NCBI RefSeq assembly: GCF_001700965.1
Contig: NZ_CP016756.1
Span: 1,791,001-1,855,000 of the forward strand
DNA: 64,000 nt
Source: Stenotrophomonas nitritireducens
GTDB taxonomy: Bacteria; Pseudomonadota; Gammaproteobacteria; Xanthomonadales; Xanthomonadaceae
Reading direction: 5' to 3'
This document shows positions 27,908-39,153 of the stretch, piece after piece. Both the position numbers and the translations under genes were made by a program. The notes beneath the pieces were generated by a model. It was not told the DNA's origin. It worked only from the letters and a program-made list of their open reading frames with translations, and searched no databases. Positions within the stretch are counted from its first letter, which is position 1. Every line of letters begins with the position of its first letter.

Positions 27908-28324
27908 TCACTCCGCCGATAATTCCGCCTGGATCTTGCGGCCGCATTCGCGCGCGCTCCACAGCACATGTCCGATCACGCTGCGCTGGCCGCAGGCGGC
28001 CATCAGCAACAGCGAACCCCGCGGCAGCGGGATGGACTGCATCAATACCTTGCCTTCGCTGGCCTCCAGCATCAGCACATCCATCGTGCCCAACGCCAGT
28101 TCGCGGCCCACCGCCGATGCCAGTGCCAGCATCGCACTGGTCATGGCCGCCAGACGCTCGCCGCTGGACGAATGGGTTGCGGCCTGTGCCAATACAAAGC
28201 CGTCAACGCTGGCAACCACGGCAGCGCGCACGCCATCGACCGAGCCGGCGAACTCCTGCAGCCTGACGTCGATCGCTTTGACTTCCCAGTCCTCCAACAA
28301 TGCCATCCCCTTTGCCTCAGACAT
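27908..28324 (-). CDS. Roadblock/LC7 domain protein (MglB-like)
   Basis: The 138-residue protein is a single roadblock/LC7 fold: helix 1 with DVRLQEFAGSVDGVRAAVVAS, then VDGFVLAQ, helix 2 SGERLAAMTSAMLALASAVG, and strands DVLMLEASEGKVLMQSIP and GSLLLMAACG. Bacterial roadblock proteins such as MglB of Myxococcus or CvnB of Streptomyces conservons pair with small Ras-like GTPases, as activators or scaffolds. Its start codon overlaps the end of the GTPase gene by 8 bases, which makes a direct partnership very likely. I chose the ATG at 28324; an internal ATG at 28306 (MALLEDWEV) is also possible. The process controlled is unknown. Confidence 0.82.
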   Translation of the reverse strand: MSEAKGMALLEDWEVKAIDVRLQEFAGSVDGVRAAVVASVDGFVLAQAATHSSSGERLAAMTSAMLALASAVGRELALGTMDVLMLEASEGKVLMQSIPLPRGSLLLMAACGQRSVIGHVLWSARECGRKIQAELSAE

Positions 28325-28865
28325 GATTTTCCACCAGGGCAGCCGCCTCCACCTCACCCATCAATACATCCATCAACAGCATCACCGCATCTTCCGAACG
28401 GGCATCGAACGGCACCAGCGGCAGTGGCCGGCCAGCGGTTTTCTGGGCCTGCAGCAGGCAGGCATCCAGGTCCACATCCGGCCGCAGGTCGAATTTGGAA
28501 ACACCGATCACCGCCGGCACCTGCGCGGCATGTTCGCGCAGCGCCAGCAGGTAACGTTCCATTTCCTGCGCCACATCCGGGCTGGATGCATCGGCCAGGA
28601 TCACCACACCGCGTGCGCCCTGCAGCAGTACCGGCCAGATGAAGGAGAAACGCTCCTGCCCCGGCGTGCCATACAGGCGCAGGCGGTCGCCGTTGGGAAG
28701 ATTCACGTCGGCATAGTCCATCGCCACCGTGGTGGCCAGCTTGGCGGAGCTGGTGTCGGTATTGATCACGTCCGTATCGATGACAGTGCCGCCGGCGACC
28801 GCGCGCACCAGGGTGGATTTGCCCGCGCCCATGGCACCCAGAATCACTACCTTGTGCTCGATCAT
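28317..28865 (-). CDS. Small Ras-like GTPase (MglA/CvnD type)
   Basis: The 182-residue protein has a P-loop GAMGAGKST at residue 10. Its switch II is LYGTPGQERFSF, in which the usual DxxG aspartate is glycine, as in the CvnD-type bacterial family. A GVSKFDL motif stands for NKxD and PFDARSED is a G5-like element. It is a compact G domain without added output. Such GTPases act as molecular switches in polarity (MglA) or conservon signalling (Cvn). The ATG at 28865 overlaps the stop of the upstream unknown gene (ATGA) and the end overlaps the roadblock gene, giving a tight three-gene operon. The family call is strong; the pathway is not known. Confidence 0.85.
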   Translation of the reverse strand: MIEHKVVILGAMGAGKSTLVRAVAGGTVIDTDVINTDTSSAKLATTVAMDYADVNLPNGDRLRLYGTPGQERFSFIWPVLLQGARGVVILADASSPDVAQEMERYLLALREHAAQVPAVIGVSKFDLRPDVDLDACLLQAQKTAGRPLPLVPFDARSEDAVMLLMDVLMGEVEAAALVENHV

Positions 28866-29836
28866 GCGTGCGCACCCGCGCGTTGGCGAACGCTGCGCCA
28901 CATCCGTGCCAGCAGGGTGCTGGCGTTGGCTTTGGCCGGTGCGGTGGCCGCAGCCACGGCAATCTGAGGCACCTGTGCTTCGGCATAGCCGCACAGGTAG
29001 GCCGAACGCATGAACGCGCGGGTTGCGTCGATATCCACCTCCAGCAGCTGCGTGCATTCCACTAGGCTGCAGGGTTTCTTCAGCAGCAGCGAGCACAGCC
29101 GGAACCCATCGTGCTGGTGCGCAAGCACGCGGAAGTCCGGCCAACGCAGCAGGCGCACCTGCGCGTGCTGCTGCAGGCGGCGATCGAAATCGGTCCAGTT
29201 GTCGCCAAACTGCGCCATCTGCCACAGCAGCGGCCGCAAGGGTTGCCGCGACAGTTTGTCGGCAAGGGCCTCGAAGCGTGCCGGCGACAACTCCTGCAAG
29301 GCCAACAGCTCGAACACGTCGCCCAGCTGCTGCGCCAGCGTTGGCCCGTCTGCCGGGTGCTGGTAGAGCGGCACCATCTGGTCGTGCTCAAAATCAATCA
29401 GCAGCTGCGGCTGCCCCTGCAGGGACAGCATCGCGCGCCCCTGTTTTTCCTGTAGCCGACGGCGCAGCAGACGGGTGACCTGTTTGGCCCCGCAGGCAAG
29501 ATACAAACCATCGGTGGACGCCTCGGCCTGTGCTGCTGGCGGGGCCAGCGCGCGTTGGATCTGCGCCTGGTCCAGGTGCAGCACACCATTGCCGCGGCCA
29601 TCGTGCACGGCGCCGGCATCGTCATGCAGCCACAGCCGCATTGCCGGCCGCTTGCTGGCCATATGTTGTGCGGCACTGCGCAGTGCCGGTGTATCGCGTA
29701 CCAACAACAAGTCGCACTGGTCCAGATCAACACAACGCTGCAATGCTTCCGGCGGCAATCCTGCAATTTCCCTGAGTCGCCCAAGGAGCGTCTGCTCCTC
29801 TCGGGTATCCGAGCCCACTACCAGCACCCTGGTCAT
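28862..29836 (-). CDS. Unknown protein, first gene of GTPase/roadblock operon
   Basis: The 324-residue soluble protein is not confidently recognised. The N-terminal 75 residues (MTRVLVVGSDTREEQTLLGRL...LLLVRD) resemble a divergent receiver-like alpha/beta fold without a clear phospho-aspartate. The C-terminal 100 residues (KPCSLVECTQLLEVDIDATRAFM and on) look like a winged-helix element. The middle holds LLRRRLQEKQGRAMLSLQGQ and LIDFEHDQMVPL, perhaps an adaptor domain. There is no signal peptide or TM segment. GAAGAGGGC precedes the ATG. It is translationally coupled to the small GTPase, so it is the best candidate for an effector, regulator or localisation partner of that switch. This role is inferred from context only. 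Confidence 0.7.
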   Translation of the reverse strand: MTRVLVVGSDTREEQTLLGRLREIAGLPPEALQRCVDLDQCDLLLVRDTPALRSAAQHMASKRPAMRLWLHDDAGAVHDGRGNGVLHLDQAQIQRALAPPAAQAEASTDGLYLACGAKQVTRLLRRRLQEKQGRAMLSLQGQPQLLIDFEHDQMVPLYQHPADGPTLAQQLGDVFELLALQELSPARFEALADKLSRQPLRPLLWQMAQFGDNWTDFDRRLQQHAQVRLLRWPDFRVLAHQHDGFRLCSLLLKKPCSLVECTQLLEVDIDATRAFMRSAYLCGYAEAQVPQIAVAAATAPAKANASTLLARMWRSVRQRAGAHA

Positions 29837-30002
29837 GCCCTCTTCCCCTTTTTGACGCGCCCGCATCATGCGATTCCCTACGTGTCGAATCAGGCTATGC
29901 CAGAAGCCGCATGTGAAAGGGTGATTGGACCCACACTTCGATTTTTCGGCGTTCCTGCAGGCCCCCGACCTTGGTCGTAGCTACACACCCCCGTCACGCA
30001 AA

Positions 30003-30040
30003 AACAAGAAAGCCTGCCTCCATGACGGGTGCAGGCTTTC
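30003..30040 (-). terminator. Terminator after icd
   Basis: GAAAGCCTGC and GCAGGCTTTC form a 10-base stem, followed on the minus strand by TTGTTTTTG. It lies 45 bases beyond the icd stop codon. The 166 bases between it and the start of the GTPase operon show no gene. Confidence 0.85.
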
Positions 30041-30085
30041 GATGTGCAGCGACGGCGGCAACATGCCGCCGCCACTCTTACGGGC

Positions 30086-32455
<2,370 letters not shown>

Positions 32456-32731
32456 TCAGCCGGTACGGGCAAAAAAAACCATACGCAGAAGTAGGGTCAA
32501 CCGGGCAACCCGCCACGGCAAATGCGCGCAGCCCTTGTGCTGTCTTGGATCGCGCCTTGGCAGCGCACGCTGGTCTCAGCTGCAACCGTTGCCCCTGTCA
32601 CCAAAGCCCGTTGGACAGTGCGCAGAACGGTGCTGGCCGGCGTAAGCAATCTCGCGGCAGTATCTGGCGCACGCCAAGCCGGAGCTGATCTTTGGAGTGG
32701 ATGAAGATCGACGCCTCATCTCAAACCCAAG

Positions 32732-32950
32732 GTAGCCCGGGTAAGCGCAGCGCACCCGGGGCTTTCGGCATGCAATCAGCGATTGCATCGGTTACCGAGG
32801 TCCCGGGTGCGCTGCGCTTACCCGGGCTACGGTCACTGCTGATTATCGGTACGAGCGGCGCTTGTGGGAGCGGCGTAAGCCGCGAAGCTAGCGTTCTCAA
32901 ACCCGGTCATCTGATGGTGTACCTGCTTCGCGGCTTACGCCGCTCCCACA
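32732..32950. repeat. Two long palindromic GTAG/TGTGG elements
   Basis: 32732-32830 has arms GTAGCCCGGGTAAGCGC and complement, the same element as at 9765-9839. 32863-32950 has arms TGTGGGAGCGGCGTAAGC and complement. These lie in the 705-base gap between the icd start and the lipoprotein terminator. The rest of that gap, 32318-32731, shows no credible gene and should contain the icd promoter. Confidence 0.88.
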
Positions 32951-33022
32951 ACAAGAAAAATCCGCTGCTTTGGGTCTGGCCCCGGATTCCTGGCGACACG
33001 AATGCCCGGTGAAAAAAACCTG

Positions 33023-33055
33023 CATAAAAAAAGGCGCAGCCTGGCGGCTGCGCCC
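33023..33055 (-). terminator. Terminator after lipoprotein gene
   Basis: GGCGCAGC and GCTGCGCC form an 8-base stem with TTTTTTTATG following on the minus strand, 46 bases after the lipoprotein stop codon. Confidence 0.88.
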
Positions 33056-33100
33056 ATGCGTGTCACCGGCGGGAGAGAGTTGCGCCGGCTTACGCCTTGC

Positions 33101-33580
33101 TCACTTCACCTCGAACTGCTGCTGCATGCCGGCAGCCTTGCCATCAACGGTGACGTCGGCGGTGTACTTGCCAGCCGGCCACGGCGTTGCCTTGGTGAAT
33201 TCGATGTTGGTGGTGCCAGTGTCGGTGGCATTGAGCGTGGCGCTCTGCTCACCGGCCACCTGGCCGTCCTGATAGGTCAACTTGGCAGCCACCGGCACAT
33301 TGCTGGCGGTGCCACTGGTCTTGACCGACACGATGATCTTGTCCTTGGCGGCCAGTACGGCCACCGGCGCCACCGACATGTCGGCTGCGGCAGTGTTACC
33401 CACCGTCACTGCGGTAACCGCCAGCACCGGTGCGGCAGGCGCCGATTCAACCATCGGAGCCGGGGCGCTTGCTGCCGGCGGCGGGGTCGGCGCGGCTTCT
33501 TCTTTCTTCTTGCAGCCAACCAGTGCAACGGCACCGACCACAGCGATCATCAGGGCACTGCTAAGCGAAGTCTTCTTCAT
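33101..33580 (-). CDS. Putative lipoprotein, unknown function
   Basis: The 159-residue protein starts with a lipoprotein signal peptide whose lipobox ends LVGC (cysteine 23), followed by KKKEEAAPTPPPAAS, a charged then Pro/Ala-rich linker. No aspartate follows the cysteine, so outer-membrane sorting is expected. From about residue 60 on there is a beta-rich domain (KIIVSVKTSGTASNVPVAAKLTYQDGQ...PAGKYTADVTVDG) that looks like a small Ig-like fold. I do not recognise a function. It is followed by the LysM gene on the same strand with its own good terminator downstream. Confidence 0.78.
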   Translation of the reverse strand: MKKTSLSSALMIAVVGAVALVGCKKKEEAAPTPPPAASAPAPMVESAPAAPVLAVTAVTVGNTAAADMSVAPVAVLAAKDKIIVSVKTSGTASNVPVAAKLTYQDGQVAGEQSATLNATDTGTTNIEFTKATPWPAGKYTADVTVDGKAAGMQQQFEVK

Positions 33581-33629
33581 GAATTGCTCCGAATCTGGTT
33601 TGTAAGGGGTGCAACGAACAGCGCAGGGA

Positions 33630-33932
33630 TCAGCCCTGACGCGCCGGAATCTTCAGCGTCTGCCCGGGCCGGATCTTGTCCGGGTCGTCCAGGATGTCGC
33701 GGTTGGCGTCGTAGATGCGCTTCCACGCATTGCCATCGCCCAACAGGTTCTTGGCGATCTTGGAGAGGTTGTCACCACTCTGCACGGTGTACTGCTGCTC
33801 CCCGACGATCTCTTCGCTGCTGGTCACCGTTGCGCTGACATCGGAAAAATCCGCCTTCTGCACCACTTCTTCTGTGCTTTTGACGGTGCCGGTGACATCG
33901 GAAAAGTCGGCTTTCTTTTCAGTACTGCTCAT
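33630..33932 (-). CDS. Small LysM-domain protein
   Basis: The 100-residue protein has a C-terminal LysM domain (residues 48-96: YTVQSGDNLSKIAKNLLGD, KIYDANRDIL-type helix, IRPGQTLKIP). The N-terminal half contains a doubled motif, KADFSDVTGTVKSTEEVV and KADFSDVSATVTSSEEIV. No signal peptide is visible, so it resembles the cytoplasmic potassium-binding Kbp/YgaU more than a cell-wall enzyme, but the BON domain of Kbp is absent. The start at 33932 follows GGAGGAGCT. It lies upstream of the lipoprotein gene on the same strand (49 bases), and the two may be co-expressed. Confidence 0.8.
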   Translation of the reverse strand: MSSTEKKADFSDVTGTVKSTEEVVQKADFSDVSATVTSSEEIVGEQQYTVQSGDNLSKIAKNLLGDGNAWKRIYDANRDILDDPDKIRPGQTLKIPARQG

Positions 33933-34031
33933 CCAGGTAGCTCCTCCGTGACTGTCTGGAGGCAACGATTGCACGACGCCTGTTAAGGTTTCATCGCGCC
34001 AACGTAAAAACCGGCGTAGGCAGCTGAACGT

Positions 34032-34841
34032 TTATTGACGGGCATCCCGGATCGGGGCGCTGGCGACCAAACCAGGGGTGGCCCGGCGCGGGTTGATGTC
34101 CAGCCCGCCACGGCGGGTATAGCGTGCCTCCACCTCCAGCGCGGTCGGCTGGCAGCGCTGGCTCAGCTCCAGGAAAATCCGCTCCACGCACTGTTCGTGG
34201 AACTCGGCATGATCGCGGTAGCTGACCAGGTAACGCAGCAAACCTGCACGGTCGATGCGCGGGCCCTGGTAGCGGACGCTGACGCTGGCCCAGTCCGGCT
34301 GGCCGGTGACCGGGCAATTGGACTTGAGCAGGGCCGAGACCAGGGTCTCCTCGACCACGGCGCGGTTGTCGGCCAGCAGCAGGGCGGCATTGGGCGGGCC
34401 ATAGCTGTCGATGGCGACATCCAGATGGTCAATGCTCTCACCCGCTGCCTGCGCGACCGGCGGCAGCCCGAACTCGACCCGTACATCAGCACCGGCACAG
34501 ACCGAAAGATCGGTGGCAATACGCTCACGCACCGCTTCGGCGCGGTTGAAGCGTGCCCCGTTGAGTGAATTCAGGTACAGCTTGAGCGACTTGGATTCGA
34601 TCAGGTTCGGCGAGGTCGCCGGCACGTACAGGGTGGCGGTGTCCACGCAGGGCTTGCCGCGCGCATCCAGCCAGCCCAGCTCGTAGATATGCCAGCGGTC
34701 CTCGCCGACGAAGGGCAGTACATCGCCCAGGCCGATCTCGGCGCGGGCGGCCGCGCGCGGGATCGGGAACAGCAGACTGGCGTCGTAATGACGGGGATAG
34801 TCGACCTCGCGACCGAGGCTGGAATTTTCGGGGGTGTTCAT
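34032..34841 (-). CDS. queF: NADPH-dependent 7-cyano-7-deazaguanine reductase
   Basis: The 269-residue protein is the long bimodular QueF class. It has the QueF motif [13 protein letters not shown] near residue 85, the catalytic cysteine in [14 protein letters not shown] near 183, and HEQCVERIF near 225. QueF reduces preQ0 to preQ1 in queuosine biosynthesis for wobble-position tRNA modification. The start at 34841 ([16 protein letters not shown]) is preferred to an upstream frame extension that has no family similarity. Neighbouring genes are unrelated, and no other queuosine gene lies in the window. Confidence 0.95.
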   Translation of the reverse strand: MNTPENSSLGREVDYPRHYDASLLFPIPRAAARAEIGLGDVLPFVGEDRWHIYELGWLDARGKPCVDTATLYVPATSPNLIESKSLKLYLNSLNGARFNRAEAVRERIATDLSVCAGADVRVEFGLPPVAQAAGESIDHLDVAIDSYGPPNAALLLADNRAVVEETLVSALLKSNCPVTGQPDWASVSVRYQGPRIDRAGLLRYLVSYRDHAEFHEQCVERIFLELSQRCQPTALEVEARYTRRGGLDINPRRATPGLVASAPIRDARQ

Positions 34842-34922
34842 CGGCGTAGTGTAATTGCGCCATCTTGAGCGTCGGATATACCGATGCACTTTTCCGTGGC
34901 ACACACGGCGCCGCGCGCAGCT

Positions 34923-35786
34923 TCAGTTCAGCAGCCGCGCCCACCACGATTTGCCCGGTTTGGCCGGCGCTATCGGCTCGTTCTGCAACCGCATCACCTG
35001 CCGCTCCGGGTCCAGCGCCGAGGGGCCGTAGACCACCCGGATGCGCTCCTCTTCGGTGGCGCCCAGGGTGTCGCCATCGCTGATGACCATGCCGTTCTCG
35101 ATCAGGTAATCAACGATGCCGCTGAGCCGGCTGAACACCTCTTCGGCATTGTCCCGGGTCTGGGCAATCTCGATGTCCATCAAGCCCAGCATGTCCATGC
35201 CGCGGGTATGCCCGGTCATCACCCCATCCGGGCGCGCGCCGACGTTGATCGCCACCCAGGCAAGCGGCATCGGTTCGGGCAGGGTGGCCTGGGTCAGCTC
35301 GCGGAACAGGCCCGGCAGCACCACGTGGTTGGCGCTGCCGAAGTACACCGCCTGGATGCTGTCGGAAAGCGCGATGGCCGAGGCCAGCACGCGGCTGAGC
35401 AATGCGGCCTGGGCGATCAGGTTGGGTTCCTGCCCGTCGTCACCGAAGCGCATCACGGTGACGATGGTGTGCGCGGCGTACTCCGCCGGCGCCGGTGTGG
35501 CGTCCGGCCACAGCCGGCTGTGCGCGCAGATCTGCGCGATGTCATCGCCGATCTGCACCGGGATGGGCATCAGTGCGATCAGGTGGTCGCCGTATTCCAG
35601 GCATTGCATCGGCGAATCGTCGGTGCCGGCCTCCTGATCATCGTCGCCTTCGGACGGAACTTCGCCCAGCCGCAGCAGCGATTGGTCCAACTCTGGCCAA
35701 TCGCTGCGCAGCTGCGCAAGCAGGGCTTCGGCGGTGAGCGCGGGGTCGAGCTGCGACTGCAGCAACATGGCCAGGCTGGCTGTCAT
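34923..35786 (-). CDS. DUF4261-like domain protein
   Basis: The 287-residue soluble protein resembles the DUF4261 family. Recognisable parts are a hydrophobic N-terminal helix (MTASLAMLLQSQLDPALTAEALL), QCLEYGDHLIALMPIPVQIGD near residue 60, AIALSDSIQAVYFGSANHVVLP near 138 and RTHGMD-type sequence MTGHTRGMDMLGLMDIEI near 188. The family has no established biochemical role. AAGGAG lies upstream of the ATG at 35786. It has only 44 bases to the M20 gene upstream on the same strand, so it may share that transcript. Family assignment is from memory of the pattern and should be confirmed. Confidence 0.65.
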   Translation of the reverse strand: MTASLAMLLQSQLDPALTAEALLAQLRSDWPELDQSLLRLGEVPSEGDDDQEAGTDDSPMQCLEYGDHLIALMPIPVQIGDDIAQICAHSRLWPDATPAPAEYAAHTIVTVMRFGDDGQEPNLIAQAALLSRVLASAIALSDSIQAVYFGSANHVVLPGLFRELTQATLPEPMPLAWVAINVGARPDGVMTGHTRGMDMLGLMDIEIAQTRDNAEEVFSRLSGIVDYLIENGMVISDGDTLGATEEERIRVVYGPSALDPERQVMRLQNEPIAPAKPGKSWWARLLN

Positions 35787-35830
35787 GGTGCTCCTTCTTC
35801 CTTGTAGGTAAACCCCGACACTACCCGGAC

Positions 35831-37150
35831 TCAACCCGCCTTGCCACCGTGCAGATAATCCAGCGAGACCTGCAACAGCGCGCGCATGCCCACGTCCAGT
35901 GCCTTCTCGTCGAGCAGGAACTTGGGCGAGTGGTTGCTGGGCGCGGTGGCCGGGTCGATACCGGCACCGGTGGAGCCGACAAAGAAGAACATCGACGGCA
36001 CCTGCTGGGCATACAGGGAGAAATCCTCCGACCCCATCTGCAGCGGCGGCTCATAGACATTGGCCTTGCCGACCACCGCCTGCAGGCTGGGCAGCATGCG
36101 TGCGGTCAGTGCCGGGTCGTTGACCGTGGCCGGATTGCCTTCCTGCTCGTAGATGTCGGTGACCGCGGTGGCGCCGTGCGCGGCAGCAGTATGTTCGGCG
36201 ACGTTGCGCAGGTCGGCGAAGATCTGCTTGCGCATGTCCGCATCGAAGGTGCGGATGGTGCCGACCATTTCCACCGAATCGGGAATGATGTTGTAGCGGA
36301 TGCCGCCCTTGATGGCGCCGAAGGTGAGCACCGCCGGCTGCTTGGACAGATTGACGCGGCGGCTGACGATGGTCTGTGCGGTGCCGATCAGGTCGGACGC
36401 GGCGACGATCGGGTCAACCCCGTTCCAGGGGGCCGAGCCGTGGGTCTGGCGGCCGTTGACGGTGATGCCGAAGCGGTCGGACGCGGCCATCAGCGGGCCA
36501 CCGCGTACGGCTATCTGCCCTGCCTGCACGCTGGAGAACACATGCAGGCCGAATACCGCTTCCGGCTTGAAGTCCTTGAACAGGCCTTCCTTGAGCATCA
36601 GGTCGGCGCCGCCCTGTTCCGGCGGCGGCGCGCCCTCCTCGGCCGGCTGGAAGATCAGCATCACTTCGCCCGGCAGCGTGGCGCGCATGGCCATCAGGGC
36701 ATCGGCCACGCCGAGCAGGGTGGCGGTATGGGCGTCATGGCCGCAGGCGTGCATCACCCCGACCTGCTCGCCGCGGTACTGGGAGGTGGCCTTGGAGGCG
36801 AATGGCAGGCCGGTCTGCTCGGTGACCGGCAGCGCGTCCATATCCGCACGCAAGGCGATCTTCGGGCCAGGCAGGCCGCCCTTGATGATGGCGACCACGC
36901 CGTGCCCGGCCACCCCGGTCTTCGGCGTCAGGCCCATCGCGCGCAGGCGCTCGGCCACCTTGGCGCCGGTGCGTTCCTCACGGTTGGAGAGTTCCGGATG
37001 GGCGTGGAAGTCGCGGCGCCAATCCACCACCTGCTGCTGCAGGCGATTGGCGGCGGCGGCCACCTCCGGCCGCTGCGCGGCGTCCTGGGCCTGTGCCAAC
37101 GGGGACAGGGCACACAGCAAAGCGGACAGCAACACGGTCTTGCGGGCCAT
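35831..37150 (-). CDS. Secreted M20 family amidohydrolase
   Basis: The 439-residue protein begins with a signal peptide (MARKTVLLSALLCALSPLAQAQ), so it acts in the periplasm. The peptidase M20D signature is complete: metal ligands in VMHACGHDAHT near residue 128, AEEGAPPPEQGGADLM near 162, and MGSEDFSLYAQQVP near 370. Relatives hydrolyse N-acyl amino acids or hippurate-like compounds with two metal ions. The ATG at 37150 follows GGAGAGCTGTC; upstream frame extension is not supported. The exact substrate cannot be deduced. Confidence 0.9.
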   Translation of the reverse strand: MARKTVLLSALLCALSPLAQAQDAAQRPEVAAAANRLQQQVVDWRRDFHAHPELSNREERTGAKVAERLRAMGLTPKTGVAGHGVVAIIKGGLPGPKIALRADMDALPVTEQTGLPFASKATSQYRGEQVGVMHACGHDAHTATLLGVADALMAMRATLPGEVMLIFQPAEEGAPPPEQGGADLMLKEGLFKDFKPEAVFGLHVFSSVQAGQIAVRGGPLMAASDRFGITVNGRQTHGSAPWNGVDPIVAASDLIGTAQTIVSRRVNLSKQPAVLTFGAIKGGIRYNIIPDSVEMVGTIRTFDADMRKQIFADLRNVAEHTAAAHGATAVTDIYEQEGNPATVNDPALTARMLPSLQAVVGKANVYEPPLQMGSEDFSLYAQQVPSMFFFVGSTGAGIDPATAPSNHSPKFLLDEKALDVGMRALLQVSLDYLHGGKAG

Positions 37151-37446
37151 CGACAGCTCTCCTTCCAGACGGGGACAGGGTGAATGTAGGGCAATCATGG
37201 GCCAAGCACCCGCCGACAGCGAACCGGCAGAAGGCAGGTACAGTGGCCCGCTGTGCCGCCGCCCGCCGGCAAGGCACAGCCACGCTGCCTGGCCACCCCA
37301 AGCAAACATGGTGTTGCGCGATGTCCTGGGGTACCGAACCCTGCTCGGCAGGGGCTTGCCTGCGATGAGCCAGAGGTAAGAACAACGTCAATTGCGAAGC
37401 TGGGGTTTCGTCGGGTTGTGGCTTGATCAGCGATTTCCACATGGCC

Positions 37447-37701
37447 GGCTTCGCGGCTGACGCCGCTCCCACAGGCGCGCGAGGCAAACTCCTGTAGTGC
37501 CGAGCCATGCTCGGCAAAGGCTTACCCCACAACCCATCGGCATGTAGGAGCGGCGTCAGCCGCCAAGCTCAATGTCCGTCAGATCACAGGCCAACTACGG
37601 TTCTGATTGTGCCGGCTCCGCAGCTGACGCCGCTCCTACAACGTTCGCGCAGGTTGATGCGCTACCGGTAGTGCCCCTTGCCGAGCATGGCTCGGCACTA
37701 C
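37447..37701. repeat. Mixed REP elements upstream of pump operon
   Basis: Second-family half-elements (TTCGCGGCTGACGCCGCTCC at 37447 and 37613, GTAGGAGCGGCGTCAGCC at 37544) alternate with a SMAG unit at 37494 and an inverted SMAG pair at 37668-37701. This accounts for much of the 714 bases from 37151 to 37864; no gene is seen. Confidence 0.88.
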
Positions 37702-37864
37702 ATGGCGCGTTGCGCGATCAGGTCAACCAATCCTGCAATGGAACGTTCATCACCTGCAGGGGTCTGTAAGCGTGGCCCATCGGTCATGCCTCCATGCGCA
37801 CATGCGCGGGGGTATCCTCTGCGCCTTGAACGTTTCCCCCTATCGGTTCCTCAGGAGTTTTCGC

Positions 37865-39106
37865 ATGTCGCGTTTCTGGAAGATCGTACTGCTGGTCATT
37901 GCAGTGCTGCTGGTGGCCGGTATCGGCTATCGGGTGATGGGGGGCGGCAAGCAGAAGGCCGGCGGTACGGCAGCCAGCATGGGCCAGGGCGGCAAGGGCA
38001 ACCAGGAGCGGGATCCGGTGCCGGTCACCGCAGTCACCGCCGAGAAGAAGGACGTGCCGGTCTATCTCACCGCGCAGGGTACGGTGACCGCATTCAATAC
38101 CGTCACCGTCAGTCCGCAGGTCGGCGGTGAGCTGCTGAGCGTCAACTTCCGCGAAGGCCAGGCGGTCAAGAAGGGTGAGCTGCTGGCACAGATCGACCCG
38201 CGCACCTTCCAGGCCCAGTACGACCAGGCCATCGCCAGCAAGCGCCAGAACGAGGCACTGCTGGCTACTGCCCAATCCAACTACGCGCGCTCCAACGCGC
38301 CGGAATACCGCCAGTTCGTGGCGCAGACCGACCTGACCACGCTGCGCAACCAGGTTGCCCAGTACCAGGCGGCGGTGGCTGCCTCGCAGGCCTCGGCCGC
38401 GCAGGCCAAGGTGCAGCTGGACTACACCCGCATCACCTCTCCGATCAACGGCATTGCCGGCATCCGCGCGGTCGACCCGGGCAATGTGGTCAGCGCCGGC
38501 AGCGCGATCGTCACCATTACCCAGCTGCAGCCGGTCTACGTGATGTTCAACCTGCCCGAGCAGCAGCTCGATGCGGTGCGCAGTGCGCAGGCCGCAGGCC
38601 CGCTGCAGACCTCCACGCTGGACCGCACCGGTGGCAGCGTGATCAATGCCGACGGCGTGTTGCAGGTGGTGGACAACCAGATCAGCAGCAACAGCGGCAC
38701 CTTCCGCCTGCGCGCGCAGTTCCCCAATGCCAACGATGCGTTGTGGCCGGGCCAGTTCGTCAACGTGCAGATGAAGCTCAACGAGCTGCCCGGCGCGGTG
38801 GTGGTGCCGGCCGAAGCGGTGCAGCGCAGCAGCACCGGCGATTTCGTCTATCTGATCAAGCCCGACAACACCGTCACCCTGCGCGATGTGGTGCAGGGTG
38901 GCCAGGTCGACGACAGCCACGTGGTGATCAGCAAGGGTCTGCAGGCCGGCGACAAGGTGGTCACCGAAGGCCAGTTCCGTTTGAAGGAAGGCAGCAAGGT
39001 CAACGCACTGGCACCGGGCCAGGCACCGCCGGCACCGACTGAAGAACAGCTCAAGGCGGCCAGCCAGAAGGGCAACCGTGGTGGACGGGGTGGCCCGCCG
39101 CGCTGA
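37865..39106 (+). CDS. mdtA: RND efflux membrane-fusion protein (MdtA/SmeI-like)
   Basis: The 413-residue periplasmic adaptor has an N-terminal membrane anchor (IVLLVIAVLLVAGIGYRV), a split lipoyl domain (VGGELLSVNFREGQAVKKGELLAQIDPR near residue 85 and LDYTRITSPINGIAGI near 185), a coiled-coil hairpin between, and a beta-barrel (VNVQMKLNELPGAVVVP). AGGAG lies 11 bases upstream of the ATG. It connects the two following RND pumps to an outer-membrane channel. The adaptor with two different RND subunits in an operon is the MdtABC architecture, equal to SmeIJK in S. maltophilia. The symbol follows E. coli; orthology to smeI is likely but not proved. Confidence 0.88.
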   Translation: MSRFWKIVLLVIAVLLVAGIGYRVMGGGKQKAGGTAASMGQGGKGNQERDPVPVTAVTAEKKDVPVYLTAQGTVTAFNTVTVSPQVGGELLSVNFREGQAVKKGELLAQIDPRTFQAQYDQAIASKRQNEALLATAQSNYARSNAPEYRQFVAQTDLTTLRNQVAQYQAAVAASQASAAQAKVQLDYTRITSPINGIAGIRAVDPGNVVSAGSAIVTITQLQPVYVMFNLPEQQLDAVRSAQAAGPLQTSTLDRTGGSVINADGVLQVVDNQISSNSGTFRLRAQFPNANDALWPGQFVNVQMKLNELPGAVVVPAEAVQRSSTGDFVYLIKPDNTVTLRDVVQGGQVDDSHVVISKGLQAGDKVVTEGQFRLKEGSKVNALAPGQAPPAPTEEQLKAASQKGNRGGRGGPPR

Positions 39107-39153
39107 GGCGCAGGCCGGCACCCGCCTCCCCTCCCCCGCACCAGGAATCGACC

